64,000 nucleotides of DNA from Epiperipatus broadwayi (Eukaryota; Onychophora; Udeonychophora; Euonychophora; Peripatidae), in the NCBI GenBank assembly GCA_028023455.1, contig JAQFVV010000230.1, forward strand, positions 680,001 to 744,000, given 5' to 3'. The notes beneath the pieces are model-generated. The model was not told the DNA's origin and did not search any database. It saw nothing but the letters and a program-made list of their open reading frames with translations. Positions 43,977-55,888 of this stretch are shown piece by piece; the stretch's first letter is position 1, and each line of letters opens with the position of its first letter. The position numbers and the translations under genes were made by a program.

Positions 43977-44985
43977 TATATAGAATCTTCTACAGCAGAT
44001 GCAATAATTATGTCTTTCTAATCCTAAATGCTACAATGCATACAATAAATGGAATCCATGGATGGTAAGTGATAGTTGTGACAGATTTCTACAATTGTTT
44101 TTTAGCTGATTGTTTTTTCTTTGCTACGAGTACCAACTTTTACCCTTATCTTGCTGGTCAAATCACTAGAGGTAGTTGATATCTTCTCGGGAGTAAAGAG
44201 TATGTAGTTAATGATTTAAATAATACTATTATTTATTAGATTGTTTCTCCATCTACTGGATGTAATATTCCCTTTACATGATAAAGTTAAATAAAGTTGC
44301 TTATTTTTCTCTGAGATCATGATTATAATCATATTTCAATAAAAAATTATTCAGTGCTGTAAACATAATTTAAAAATTATGCTCATTAGCAGTTTCACCC
44401 ATAGGCTGGATGCAAAAAAAAAGTTTCTAGATTAATTTTCAATTGAGGAGGGTTAAAAAGCAACAGAGAACGAGGTATTAATGCGAATAACTGATTAAAA
44501 TTGATATCCTAACTCTCTAGTGACTTTTCTTTTGTTTTCTGTTGGAAAAAAGTCTTCCTTATCAATAAATTTTGGTTATACACACATATTCAGAAATAAA
44601 AAACAATCTGTTATTGTGAATCTGTTATTGCATATTTTTATACATGTATATATTTTCAAAAATAAAAATATTTTTAAAATGTTTCAGATAATAATAAGAA
44701 AAAACAAACTATTAAATAATTTTACAGTGTAATTAATTATTCAAACGGAAGTCAATCTCTGATAATGCACTATTTTTTAAATATTATAAATTTCCAAAAA
44801 TCTTTTTGTGAAATTAATATAATAAAGATAAAATTCGATAATTATTTATTTATACAGCAAGTATCTATTTATAACTATTCAGAAGAGAATTAATCTCCAC
44901 ACGTGCTATTTAATTTTGAGTATATGAATTTACATGCACTCACCTTTAAGTAAGAAGTTTTAAAAAGACAAGAAAATCACTTGTC
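43977..44985. other. AT-rich spacer
   Basis: No gene or named repeat was recognised. Confidence 0.4.
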
Positions 44986-44995
44986 CTTAGGGCTT

Positions 44996-45569
44996 CATCA
45001 TCATCAACAACAACTATTATCAATCCACTGCAGGATGAAGATATCAAAGTTCAATCCATCTTTTCCTATCTTTAGCTTCTCTTCTCCACATCAACCCTGG
45101 ACACTTTCTTATTTCATCCATCCATCTCACATGTGGTCTCTTTCTGGGTCTTTTACAATCTCTTGGAATCCAGCTTAAAATTTCAACTGACCATCTATTA
45201 GCATCTCTTCTAGCAATATGTCCAGCCCAACTCCACTTCAGTTTTTTATTTTTTTAATGAGGTCAGTAACACCTGTTTGTTCTCTTACCCATACATTGCG
45301 TTTTCAATCTCTTCTTATTACTCCCAACATGCATCTTTTCATACTTCTTTGAGTAGTCTAAAGTCTCTGTATTGCTCTTCAATTACGTGTCCAAGTCTCA
45401 GATCCATAAGTAAGAACTGTCAAAACACATTTATTAAAAACTTTTTTCGAACACATAGGCATATATATTTCTTTTTAGTATCAAGTTATTTCTACCAAAA
45501 GCACTCCAACCAAGTTTAATTCTACGATTAATTTCATCCATTATGTTTCCATCTGTATTAATAATCTGA
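44996..45569 (-). mobile_element. 5'-truncated RTE copy
   Basis: The 3' end is a CATCATCATC triplet tail followed by the conserved coding end, matching 28,471-29,050 closely and stopping at ATAATCTGAC. CTTAGGGCTT (44,986-44,995) and CTTAGGACTT (45,570-45,579) flank it as a 10-bp TSD with one difference. It retains the GGATGGAT duplication lost from the copy at 28.5 kb, so it helps reconstruct the ancestral frame. Only the C-terminal RT part is present. Confidence 0.88.
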
Positions 45570-46049
45570 CTTAGGACTTATTCATATATAAGCCAATTCT
45601 TACCTACTATGCTCAATTCAGGACTTCATTCTATTGTATGCTTGATATTTCAATTGACAAATGAATTATACAAACTTAATTCATATATTACCAAAAAAAA
45701 AATTCTCATTTTTAAGCATCTAAAATTTTAAGCTTCTATTAATTTAGAATATATATAAACTGATAATCATTTATTTATACAGTACAGTATCTATCTGTAA
45801 GGATTCAGTTGTTTTTTTAAAACTTATTTATGGATGAGCGCATGTAAATTCATACATTCAAAATTAAACAGTGCATATGTGAAGGTTAATTTATTTCTGA
45901 ATACTTAAAGATAGAATTCTAAAATTGTATGTTTATTATTTTAACTAGAAAAAACATAAATATATTTTATATACATATAAATTTATTAAATACTATACTT
46001 AAGTTAAAAATAAAATTAAGCTTCTTTCAAGCTAATTTATTTCAGCTAT

Positions 46050-46291
46050 AATATTAATATCATCTATGTTCTTTATTACTTTTACAATGCTTTTTTTATA
46101 ACCTAAAATGACAGTTTCGATTGCCTCAGCAATCTTCTTCAGAACTTCTACTTATATCTACAAATCTTAAGTAGAAATATAAGCGGAAGTTCTGAAGAAA
46201 ATTGCTGGGGCAATCGAAACTGTCATATTAGGGTTGTAAAAAAGCATTGTAAAAGTAATATAATAAAGAACATAGAAGATATTAATATTAT
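46050..46291. mobile_element. foldback family 2 element, long perfect-looking arms
   Basis: The arms of about 110 bp start AATATTAATATCATCTATG at the left and end in the reverse complement. The inner arms contain CTGAAGA, a 6-bp GATTGC/GCAATC helix, GAAA and CTGTC on both strands. The loop is about 20 bp (TATCTACAAATCTTAAG). No coding capacity. The CTGAAGA-helix-GAAA order is that of a hammerhead core, but I could not find a matching stem I. Confidence 0.75.
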
Positions 46292-46810
46292 ATGGATCTG
46301 GCAATGCGATAGGAAAGATAGTTATAATATTTTAGCTGTGTTATTATTTAATCTTTTATCTAAATCCATCTTTGCTACTGCACAAATGCGAGCTTTTTGC
46401 CTAATTATAGGTTCTATCTATTGAAAAAAATATTACAGTAGTTTTATATGAGTATATTTATGATTTTCAAATAATATACTGTGAATCTGGAAAATGCATT
46501 GTATAAATATATATTATTTCAATTAGAAAAATATTCAAACACCCTTCCAAATATTAAGATATTTCAGCAGCGCCCTCTATAAATAAATATAAAGTCTGAA
46601 CCTCAAACATATTTTCAGCTAGCATTATGCTTTACAATATTTACTATTTCAATTGTACCTTATCAAAAAAAATGTAAATAAAAAAATGAAAACATTAACA
46701 TTTAATACATCTAATAAATTTTGCAATACAGCAACAACCACTTTTCATTTAAGAGAAATGCATGAAATTAGATTTATTACTAATGTTTCTGCAGATTATG
46801 TTGAAAGTAT

Positions 46811-46925
46811 AATATTAATATCATCTATGTTCTTTATCACTTTTACAATGCTTTTTTTTACAACCTAATATGACAGTTTTGATTGCCCAACTGTCATATT
46901 AGGTTGTAAAAAAGCATTCTAAAAA
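46811..46925. mobile_element. foldback family 2 element, internally deleted, 14-bp TSD
   Basis: It is a shorter relative of 46,050-46,291. It keeps the outer left arm (AATATTAATATC to CAATGC), GACAGTTTTGATTGCC and the start of the right arm (CAACTGTCATATTAGG to GCATTC). TATGTTGAAAGTAT is repeated at 46,797-46,810 and 46,926-46,939. The central palindrome, including the CTGAAGA motif, is gone. Confidence 0.75.
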
Positions 46926-46939
46926 TATGTTGAAAGTAT

Positions 46940-48030
46940 GTATATTTTATTCTTTGTTTATTTTATTATTTCTCAATTTTAATGTGATTTACAATTGTAT
47001 GCAATAAAAATATTATAAGTATGAAGTAAAGAGTTTTACAAAATTAAAAAAAAAGAAAGATAAAATATCTTTTTTAATTGATGAAATAAAAATTATTGAT
47101 AAATAATGCTGGGGCGGGGGAAGGGGACTTGTAAAAATATTTTTGTATTGCATCAGAAAGTTTAAAATTTGAAGAATTTAACTACGAATTTGAAAGGATA
47201 AAGACAAGTGGGGGTAACTGTATAGATTATGAAATTGATAAAAACTCAAATTAATAAAAACAAATAGAAAGATCATAATCTGTTACTTAATGAGACTGCT
47301 ATTAAGATTTTCATAAGGGAAAAAGTTATAGAAAAAAACAACAACAACCCCAATAACATTTTGAATGTGTTAAATTGTCTGACATTTTGCTATTCATTTT
47401 AATAAATAAATAAAAAAGATATGGTATAGTAAGTTTTTATTCTTTGAACAAAATGAATATTTATGCAGTAAATATATATGCGTAAAGGTGTCCTCTCAAA
47501 TTATTATTAACATTATTTTTTAAATTTTTTTATTTATACTATATTAATTTATATATGCATACTATGCATATTAAAAAGCATCTGTGTTATATATACATGT
47601 ACAGTGAAAAGTACTTTCACTCCAGTAAATAATGTGTATCCTATTATAATCAAAGATTAATGTAAGATGTGCATCAATTGGGAACATGAAACAAATTGTG
47701 CCTTCTAAGGCATTCATTGGATACAGAAACATCTCCAAGAAATACCTTATAGAACAGGAGAAAGGTTAACCTGTTCATAGCTAATTTATTTTCTATTAAA
47801 ACAAAATTTAAAAAAAGAACCAAATGGGTTACTGCTCCAGAATTCAAAAGAAGCTCAAATGGCAGAAATGGTAGAATTGGTTCACATTCTAGGATCTCCA
47901 GTAAAGTGATGCAGATTTTTAAAAAAAAAATTTTTTTTTATTGTACGCTAAGGGTTACTATAGATTTCAATGAGTTAATGATTAGAGATCTTATGTCTTT
48001 TATGATTGATTAACCTATTAGTTGGAAGAG
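46940..48030. other. AT-rich spacer
   Basis: No gene or shared repeat was noticed. One G-rich run lies near 47,110. Confidence 0.4.
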
Positions 48031-48039
48031 CAATCAAAT

Positions 48040-48430
48040 TTTACGTGTCTTTATAAATGCCTACAGGGGTGAACTTCTCATCTCTGTGTTGTAATTTAAC
48101 TAAATCAAAGAAAAGATGAGCATTATTATCCATCCACTGGTCAAATACAAGCTTGCACCTAATTGTCCAAACAGTAAATAATAGAAACTTAGAAAGCCTA
48201 ATCAGTGGAAATAGTCCCTTCCTGATGCAGTCTGCAATCACAGTGAGGGGGGCCTTAATCTATCTATAGCATGGATTATATCTCTATGGATTTTTAGTTC
48301 ATCACACCAAAAAAAGCGAATGCATCCTTGTCTCTTCAGCCTTTTTACATAACTGGCAGATTGGGTCCAACTTAGAAAATCCCCTTTTAATAACAATAAA
48401 TCAATTTGTTGGGAGGGACTCCAAGTTTAA
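48040..48430 (-). pseudogene. LINE-C ORF2 C-terminus
   Basis: The readable pieces are DPICQLCKKAEETRMHSLFW (C-x2-C followed by H and, in the next frame, WCDEL) and LFPLIRLSKFLLFTVWTIR, which precedes KLVFDQWMDNNAHLFFDL. This is the usual zinc-binding and helical end of a LINE ORF2. A frameshift lies in the T run after HSLF. Another piece with LGLPLHFTNNRMNSGF lies upstream at 48,467-48,667. Confidence 0.65.
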
Positions 48431-48912
48431 TTTAACCAGGAAGTCAAAGAATTTTGGTTCAAGCATTCAATGCTTGATGAACCCAGAGTTCATTCTATTG
48501 TTTGTAAAATGAAGAGGCAAGCCCAATCTCATTGTGTGTGAGCTTATAGGCTTCTCAAAGAGATATTTCTTTAAGATAGTTTGTGTGTTTATTTGGATGT
48601 CATTGTTAATATTAGATTTCATGGATCCTATCCATCCAGTTGGTGAAGGATGATCAAGCCAATCCAATGCTACTGGACTATGACTTTATAATTTATCGAC
48701 ATCTGTCATCAATGTACCAGTGGGAGAGATAACATTTTGCACATTCTCCCAATCTGGACCAACATTCCTGGGATCCAAGATAGATCATGTGAACTGATAT
48801 TCAAAACCTGTTCCCTGGACTTTAATCTGCCAGAGTGACCAGTAGATTGAATGAGTGAATTCTCATGAGCTTCCAAAGCAGTCCTCCAATAGGCCAAACA
48901 AACCATCCTTTT

Positions 48913-49800
48913 TCATTGCCAGTGCATTATTTGAACCATCAGATACTGTGTTTCCGCATCTTTCTTTTTGGCTAGTAAGTTACTGAATTCCTGGATCCCT
49001 TTATTTATCTTTCTTGATTTCTGTTTGACTGGTCTAGCACTTTGCAGCACTGGAAACTCCTCAGCCTGTGTAAAATCACTGTCATGTGAAGCCAAGTCAC
49101 ATTCTCCAGAGGAAAGCAAAGAAGTCTCCATGTTTTGATGTGATACGCTATGTCCAGCAACTCCCAAAGATATATCCAGCTCTACTTGTATTTATTTTCT
49201 TGTCACAGTATCTGGATGTTCTGCTGCAACATTCAAATCATCTACAATTGGATCTGTATTTGTGGGGGAGTTTAAGTACACCGGTTTGCGTTTGTGAAAA
49301 TTTGTTTTTCTTAACTCTGCAGTCTAGAAAATCCTTGCAGGACAGTCTTGGACTAAATGTGTATGCTGTCTGCAGAAAAAACATTGCGCAGGCATGCACC
49401 TGAAATGAAATCATCAATGGCGAAATCTCTGAAGAAAAAGTGGTAGGGATATCAGTGGGTGCAAAAATTTTATACATTGTGAGATTAAAGAGATCTGAGT
49501 TGGTGATGATCGGCATGACTTCTCTCTTCTCCATGAAATATCTAAAACTAGATACTACTCCAAATTTAGCAAGAAGGCATTGGGGGTCCACTTCTTAAAA
49601 GTTCAAATAGCAGTTATTGATTAAGCCAGACAAAACAAGGGGTTTGTCCATGTTTATCCAGAAAATAATCTTATCTCCTAACATAGTCATATTTTCTTTG
49701 ATATATTCCTTCTGTACTTTACCATAACATTCTAGTATTATATAACAGTTGTTTGGATGCACTAACATCTTATAAACCATCTTCTATAGGTTTTTCACAC
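48913..49800 (-). pseudogene. LINE-C ORF1, zinc-knuckle and C-terminal half
   Basis: The C-x2-C-x4-H-x4-C knuckle reads CFFCRQHTHLVQDC (about 49,340-49,385). Before it, in another frame, are KIIFWINMDKPLVLSG, CLLAKFGVVSSFRYF and LTMYKIFAPTDIPTTF, which have the shape of the RNA-binding region of LINE ORF1 proteins. After it comes a polar tail (TSLLSSGECDLASHDSDFTQ, KQKSRKINKGIQEFSNLLAK) ending at a stop at 48,913. Stops at the codons after PARIF and VTRK, and a frameshift before the knuckle, show it is dead. ORF1 proteins coat element RNA. Confidence 0.65.
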
Positions 49801-50076
49801 TTAGATCCACATAGAGATCCTCTACTGGAAACCTGAACAACTCGCACTTCAAGTTAGTGACTACAATAATCAAGGTTCTATCATGTGAACGTTTTGGAAG
49901 AACCTATAAAGCTGAGCTGGGATGATGGAATTTTTTTTATCACCTCACCAACTGTTGTTGAGTCATTACTTATGGACTTCACCCTCAGCTACAACCTCCT
50001 GAGATGGCAAGCAGTCCTTTCATTCTTCATTCACAAAATCCAAAAAAAACATCCTGTATATGAAGTAGCTTATTGC

Positions 50077-51091
50077 TTAAAGCAATGGGTTTATTTCCAT
50101 TAGTGATACACTTGCATACATCTTTCTAATTATATCTTTGGTACCATCGGTTATGTTTAAGCATTTATCATCATCAGATGTTTCATTTTTATTATTTTTG
50201 AAAACTAATAATTTTTTTAGATCTAACAGCAAATTTGAAGGTCCAGCCTTAACATATTCATTACTAAGATCCAGGGGACCAATAATATTCACAGGTAGAT
50301 TATTGACTCCTCTATGTTCAGAAGACTTCATGAAATCATCTTGAAGGCCTAATTGTGTTACTGGCATTTTTATAGATCTGCCTTGGCTATTTTCTACCAT
50401 TCTGATATAAGTAAAATCAGATTTAACTTTCTGTTTCAAGGCTTCTACTTTTCCATTATTCAATACCAAAATTAAATTATCTTCAGGTTTTCCTTCTTCT
50501 TTATTTTTATCATTAGAACAAGAATTGGTCTTATTATTTTGCATTCTAACATTTACAACTGTAGAATTATCTGAGACATTTTTATTTTGGGGGGAAAAAA
50601 AAACAAAAGAGACCAATACAAGCAGATTGGCCTAGATTTTCTCTCTGCTCCAAGTTAATTGGATGACTTCCTTTAGGGTCTTCTTTTACAATATCCACTG
50701 TTATATTCCGATTTTGTTTGTCAGTTGATTTGTTTTTATCCTTCGTCTTTGATTTAATTTTATGTTCACAGCTTTTCCATGCTTGTTAGTTATTTCAAAC
50801 ATTGCTGGAGTTTCAGAAATGGCGAGAATCTCCAAATCAGTTTCATATGTCATTTTCACAATAGATTTTCTTGTGTTTTCATTTAGAAATTTATTTGCTA
50901 TCATTCTTTTATCATTTAACATCAAATGTTCATCCAAATTTTTAATTTTTTTGGACAATTTCTTTATTTTTTTTCAGGAGTGGATCAGGTTTGAGACTTT
51001 TTTCCAATTTTATCATGGAATCATTTATCTTTGTGTTGTTAGTAATTTTGATATTTTTATAACTTCCAAGTTTCTTGAAATTTTCACTCAT
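50077..51091 (-). pseudogene. LINE-C ORF1, N-terminal part
   Basis: An ATG at 51,091 opens a lysine-rich stretch (IKITNNTKINDSMIKLEK, SLKPDPLLKK). A frameshift in an A run leads to KKIKNLDEHLMLNDKRM and ETPAMFEITNKHGKAVNI. After stops near 50,640-50,700 a 179-codon frame (50,077-50,616) carries NNGKVEALKQKVKSDFTYIR and GPSNLLLDLKKLLVFKN. I recognise no domain here. It is assigned to LINE-C ORF1 from continuity and position, not from a motif. Confidence 0.45.
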
Positions 51092-51253
51092 TTTTTATAT
51101 AAAAATAAAGATAATGAGCTTACCTGTTTAACGGCTGTAAAATTTTTCAGAAAACCGTTGAAAAACCCGTTAAAATCCATTATAAATAATGAGCAAAAAG
51201 TAAAAGAGGATGAAACACTGGTCGCCATCTAGTGGATCAAAGTGTTGCTGATT

Positions 51254-51357
51254 TTTTTTTCTCATGGGTCATAGCATCAGCCGGGAAGTGAACCTGCTAA
51301 CTCAGGACAACTGCTTGTAAAGCAGCTGTTGCTGATCTCTCAACCACCAATGCTTGA
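51254..51357 (-). mobile_element. SINE-A copy with 16-bp TSD
   Basis: On the minus strand it has the tRNA-like body (GGTTGAGAGATCAGC, CTGCTTTACAAGCAG, GCAGGTTCACTTCCC) and the family end GATGCTATGACCCATGAG plus A tail. CAAAGTGTTGCTGATT lies at 51,238-51,253 and 51,358-51,373. It is more diverged in the anticodon-like arm than the copies at 42.2 and 62.4 kb. Confidence 0.85.
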
Positions 51358-51373
51358 CAAAGTGTTGCTGATT

Positions 51374-52380
51374 AAGAAGTAATTTTAATGTAAATAGACA
51401 AATCAATGGTTCCAAAGATTTTTTGGATTTGTGGATTTTTCATCAATAATCCTTCCTTCCAGCTCCATTAAAACTTAAACTCCATAATAAATATTAATTT
51501 CACTGTCTGCAATTTGTAGATATATAATAAATGCTTTTTGTATAGCATATAAATTTATTTTATAAGAACTTAACACTTTAAAATACAGAATATGTTTATA
51601 TTCATATCCTCATAAAATTTTTATTTAATAAAAAAAAAAAACAATAAATGAAAATAATATTGTAATTCTATCTGGATAATAGAAACTTTCAAATTAAAGA
51701 TGTTTTGGATTAATGGTCATCTAAATGCAATTTATCCACTTTAATATTACAGTAAAAAATAAAGGAAGTGGTGAATTTGATATTTCCAATGGTGGTCTAC
51801 TTGTGTTTAATTAAATATAATGTTATTTTAAAAAATTAGAAACTTGTCACAAAAAGTCTACTAGAAACCAAAATAGCAATAATTTGAAGAAAAAAAAATA
51901 TTTGATTTTAACCAAAGCCATATGGATAAAGATTGTTCACAAATAAACTCCACTAAAAGCCTAGTCTTTAATAGTGAATTGAACAAAAATACTAACAGTC
52001 TAAGTTTAACTCCAAAACTGCCAAAATAAATAAATAAATTTTAGAGAATGAAAGCTTTATGTCCAATTCTCAAAACATGAACATTGTAGTGACCATAATC
52101 ATTAGAAATTATGAGCACATCATTCATGTGTGTATAATGTTTTCATTAATTCTATATTTTGAAAGAAGGTTCAGTTAATGCAAATAAGCTTTTCCCCATT
52201 ATTCAATGTTAACTGTCAATATTCTTAGGAATTTGCTTTCTTTCTTCATTCATTCAACATATACAGTTGAACAGTTGTGATTTGCCAACTGTAACTTTTT
52301 GATCAGGTTTATATTCTCTGTTACTTTCTATAGCAAATTCTTTCATATGGCCAAAACTTTTGGCACTAAATATTTTGTCA
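51374..52380. other. AT-rich spacer
   Basis: Nothing recognised apart from short homopolymer runs. Confidence 0.35.
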
Positions 52381-52389
52381 TTACCCATG

Positions 52390-53130
52390 TTTCACATTCA
52401 TATAAATATGACCATATCGATTTGAAACTTGGCGTCTTTGTTTTCCCAAATCCCATTCTTGATTTGTAGTTATAATCTTACAATAGCCATTCACAATTTT
52501 TAAGTAGAAAATCTATTCTCTTACTACAGTTCTGCTAACTATGTTAGATGGTAATGCTCAATAAATCAGTGCTATCTTATTCATATCCCCATGCTTATTT
52601 TATGGCTTTCATCAGTCATCTGGATACAATGCAAAAGATTTTTGGGGGGTGTAATGTGCCTTTCCTTCAACAGCCATGCAATGCCTTAATGGTATTCTTA
52701 ATTTTCTTTTCTTCAAGGTGTGTAGATTATTAATGTTATTAGTTCCAACCTATACAAAACTTTCTACACAATCTAGTAAAGGTTCACCATTTTACCCCCT
52801 CCCCTAACTAGACAGTGGCTTTTTTAATGGTTACATCATTTTATATCTTAAATTATTTATTCTGATATTTCACTACATTATTATCTATTATTCTTTCTAA
52901 ATGTATGATGAATACAATTGGTGAGATTGGATCTCTATGTTTTCCAATTTTGAAAGTTTCCATTTCTCCACATATTATCATGTCTACTTCTAAATTATAG
53001 ATATGCCTTAAAGTATTAATTAGTTTATTAACTACTGCATATGATTAAAATGTTGCCCATGTAACGTTTGGAATACTGTTGACAAAAGCATTTTGAAAGT
53101 CAGTGAAGCATAATTATAGGTTCTTTCTTT
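52390..53130 (-). mobile_element. LINE-D: decayed RT fragment
   Basis: A minus-strand translation from about 53,125 gives YNYASLTFKMLL-type residues at the first catalytic region, then MEVDMII-like and CGEMETFKIGKHRDPISPIVF, which has the RQGDPISP form of an RT motif. HLERII follows. Farther down, at about 52,400-52,440, YECETWVMTK matches the YGCETW block seen C-terminal to many LINE RTs. Stops occur throughout. It is distinct from the RTE and LINE-A copies. Confidence 0.55.
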
Positions 53131-53149
53131 TTCTCCTGAAATTTTCCTG

Positions 53150-54985
53150 CAATTAGGCATAGGGGAAATATTTGTTGTATGGTATTTCTATATGCTCTAC
53201 ATCTGCTTCTTCATCTGTCAATGATTTCTTTCATTGCTTGTGTGGTTGGTCACAGTGAGAGAGAGACCTAATTTAAAGGTAAAGGTTTATGGATTGATTA
53301 CCAGCCTAGGAAGGTAAAAAAGTTTGCTCGAGGAGAGCTATTGTTTTTCATCCCATCACTTACGATGCTAAAACAGCACCCAATCTTCTGAGCAACAGAT
53401 CAAATGATATTATTTTGCATTTACAATATTCATTAATTCAGTGTCCTATAATCTGCATGATGTCATTTCTTTATGTTGTAAATTGATCCTAATAATGACT
53501 TTGATTATGCTTTTTGAATATTTTTTTTTTGTTGTTTCAGCCAGATATGTGTCATTTTTTCAAATGTTTTCCATTTTTGATTGAATATGTCCATATGATA
53601 TTCTGAATGAGGAATCTGTTAAAAAATATCGATATGAGGATATCAAGCATGTATTTTAATCAGTTTATTTATCTTGGAGATTACACTGAGAAAAATAAGT
53701 TGTCAAGTGTTAAAGAGTGGAATGAAATGAATGTACAACAGAAATGGCTTGAGTTTTTTTTAAAGAAATCAAATCATAACGAGAAATCAAGGCTAATAAG
53801 ATATACGAGTACATTTTTGCTAGTCCAGACTATAATGGATCAGTGAAAATAATATTTTCTTTGATGAAGGCGCAGTATGAAACTATACCCATCTGTTCAG
53901 GGTTTTTAAAAAGTAATATTAAGCTGTGCAGAATTTTATAAATTTGCTAAAAATGAGTAACTCTCCCCCAAAATATAAAATATTTAACGAATCAAAAGTG
54001 CCTTATTCATTAGGCAATTAAATATAGTGCCCAAAATCTATAAATTTTTTAGAGCTTATGAAAACAGGATCAATAAATCTTTTTACAGCAATTGGAACGA
54101 AACATAAAATTTCAGAATAAACATATTGTATAAAAATGTTTTATAATTTCGTTCAGATAAATTATAAGTAGTTTAGAAATGTCTAAAAAATAGAAATATA
54201 TTCATAAAATAATTCTTGAAAATCTAAACAAACATTAATCACCCTACTTATAAAATCACACTCAACATTATGATTGGTTGTTAAGATATATTTACATTGT
54301 AGCAAGTTTTTATTGCAGATTTTTTTACATAAATAATACTCGAACTGAATACATGTATGCCCTAGACTCTTGTCGGAGATCTTACGGCGACCCTTTTTTT
54401 AGTATTATCTTTTGGCTAAATATCGCTATAAATATTGAAGCACAATCAAGTCATCGCTAGGCAGAATGATAATTCAGTCATTTAGCAAAAGCCCACTTTC
54501 ATTAAATAATTTCATTAAGAGTGTTTGTAGCATATATGTATATGCACACATATCATTTCTAATTTTAAAGTTGCTATGTATGACTGGAATTCAAATTATT
54601 ATTCGCGTTTAAACAGAGGAAGCAGGTTTTGTTGAAAATTATTCCTAAATGGGATTTAACAATGAAACTTGTTTTAAGTTGACAAGTAAAATGGGTCACT
54701 GGGAAAAATAATGTCTTATAATATTATTTTTTTAATATTTAATTTATATATAAAAATCAATATCTTTACATTTTAAAATACGATCAGTAATTAAAAAAAA
54801 AAGTTAAGACGATAAGATCTAAATATATTATACATTAAAAAAAATAATGTCGAGCATATAATAATTAATCTGCATAATTATTATAAGTATAAAAAATATA
54901 AACAGATTTATTAATTTTTATAAAAGTTTTGACGAAAGTCAAATGCCCATTTCCTGGTATCTTATCGGTCTTTAGAAATTCTTTT
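53150..54985. other. repeat-poor spacer upstream of the kinase-like gene
   Basis: None of the families found elsewhere in the window is recognised here. Open frames of 60-80 codons at 53,607-53,846 and 54,278-54,460 have no known motifs. Distal regulatory sequence is possible but not shown. Confidence 0.4.
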
Positions 54986-54992
54986 CCTCAGG

Positions 54993-55045
54993 GATTGGTG
55001 AAATTCCTCTTATTTTTGATTGGATGACTTTCATCAATGACGTCA
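54993..55045. promoter_or_regulatory. CRE and two CCAAT boxes
   Basis: A perfect palindromic cAMP-response element, TGACGTCA, lies at 55,038-55,045. Two inverted CCAAT boxes (ATTGG) lie at 54,994-54,998 and 55,019-55,023. The spacing of 15-45 bp is typical of composite promoter or enhancer modules. It lies about 740 bp upstream of the start codon at 55,782. Confidence 0.5.
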
Positions 55046-55499
55046 GATATTTTTTACAGTTTTTCGAAACCCTCAACTAATTAGCCATGAAATTATTTCA
55101 ATAAATTGTACGTATTATTTTTTAGAAAGTTTGCATTTTTTTAAAAAAAATATCAATCAGGAGAGTTAATATGTACAAAAAAATAATATATTCTGAATTT
55201 TTTTAAAAGTGGACAATTCATAAGACTTTGTAAGAAATTGACATTGGGTATTCTGAAACTGCTACAACGGAAACGAATTGTATACAATGCTTTTAATGTA
55301 GCTGTTAAGATTTAGCTAGTGCACTACCAATGGTCTAAGGATTTTTCTTTTAATATTTTATAAACAAAACGTGTTTTTTTTTTTTTTTTAAAAATTGTTC
55401 CCAGTGAAAAGTTATTTTTTTGTCTTGGATTCAAAGTTTACGCCGTGTGAATTATTCTCAATGTTAATATTTTTTTTATATTTAATTTGAATAAAAAAA

Positions 55500-55781
55500 A
55501 GAAGATTCGACTAACGGCCAACGTCACAATACGGTAACGTTGAGTGTGCTTTGAACGTTCTATAGCGTGGATCGCATAGTGAGGCTCCGATGTCGACGAT
55601 TGAGCGTTTGTGTATTGAAGTTATTAATAGAAATGCGCTGAATTTCTAATTTTAAATCTTTCACCAGGACCCAAGTTAGATTGTCGGGGTTTTAAGGTGA
55701 TTCCCATTTGATTCGAAATCTTAGCGCGATCTGTAGCATTCGAGTGGAGACTGTCTTCGGTTAAGAGGCTAAGCTATTGCC
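55500..55781 (+). promoter_or_regulatory. CpG-richer promoter / 5' UTR
   Basis: CpG dinucleotides become frequent here (CGACTAACGGCCAACGTCAC, ACGGTAACG, GATCGCATAG, GATGTCGACGATTGAGCG) in a window where they are otherwise rare. ACGTCAC at 55,521-55,527 is a CRE half-site. In the frame of the start codon a TAA lies four codons before the ATG. No TATA box is evident. The transcription start cannot be placed; an AG at CTTTCACCAG near 55,670 could also be a 5' UTR splice acceptor. Confidence 0.6.
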
Positions 55782-55888
55782 ATGGATGGAATGATCAGCT
55801 TAGCGGGATTTTTGTCTGAAAAAGTTACAACATGCATTCGACAGGAACCTTTTAATAATATATATAAAATAGAAGGAGATATAGCGAG
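55782..55888 (+). CDS. STK17: first coding exon of a DRAK/STK17-like protein kinase gene
   Basis: The ATG is in a strong context (GCCATGG) with an upstream in-frame stop. 35 codons and two bases are read before a consensus donor GTAAGC at 55,889. The peptide contains FLSEKVTTCIRQEPFNNIY and ends KIEGDIAR, with the next residue split by the intron. In DRAK/STK17 kinases the segment just before the glycine-rich ATP loop has the same pattern: LLTE, then IR or VR, T, EPF, Y, and a (A/G)RGKFA loop. So the family call rests on about ten aligned positions and the expected exon end before GKFA. These kinases are nuclear or cytoplasmic Ser/Thr kinases linked to apoptosis and myosin regulation. The rest of the kinase is not in the window. 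Other families beginning with a short acidic leader cannot be excluded. Confidence 0.6.

Larger units (their letters stand above)
48040..51091 (-). mobile_element. LINE-C: decayed two-ORF non-LTR retrotransposon, middle deleted
   Basis: On the minus strand, ORF1 starts at 51,091 and can be followed, with frameshifts and stops, to 48,913. A C-terminal ORF2 remnant with a zinc-binding block lies at 48,040-48,430. Most of ORF2 (endonuclease and RT) is missing between about 48,700 and 48,900, so the copy carries a large internal deletion. ORF1 with a zinc knuckle and an ORF2 with a C-terminal CCHC fit an L1/Tx1-like or related clade. This family is distinct from LINE-A and the RTE. Confidence 0.7.

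Noticed and set aside
50762-51232. Plus-strand open frame of 156 codons
   Set aside because: It is antisense to LINE-C ORF1 and its composition mirrors A-rich minus-strand coding.
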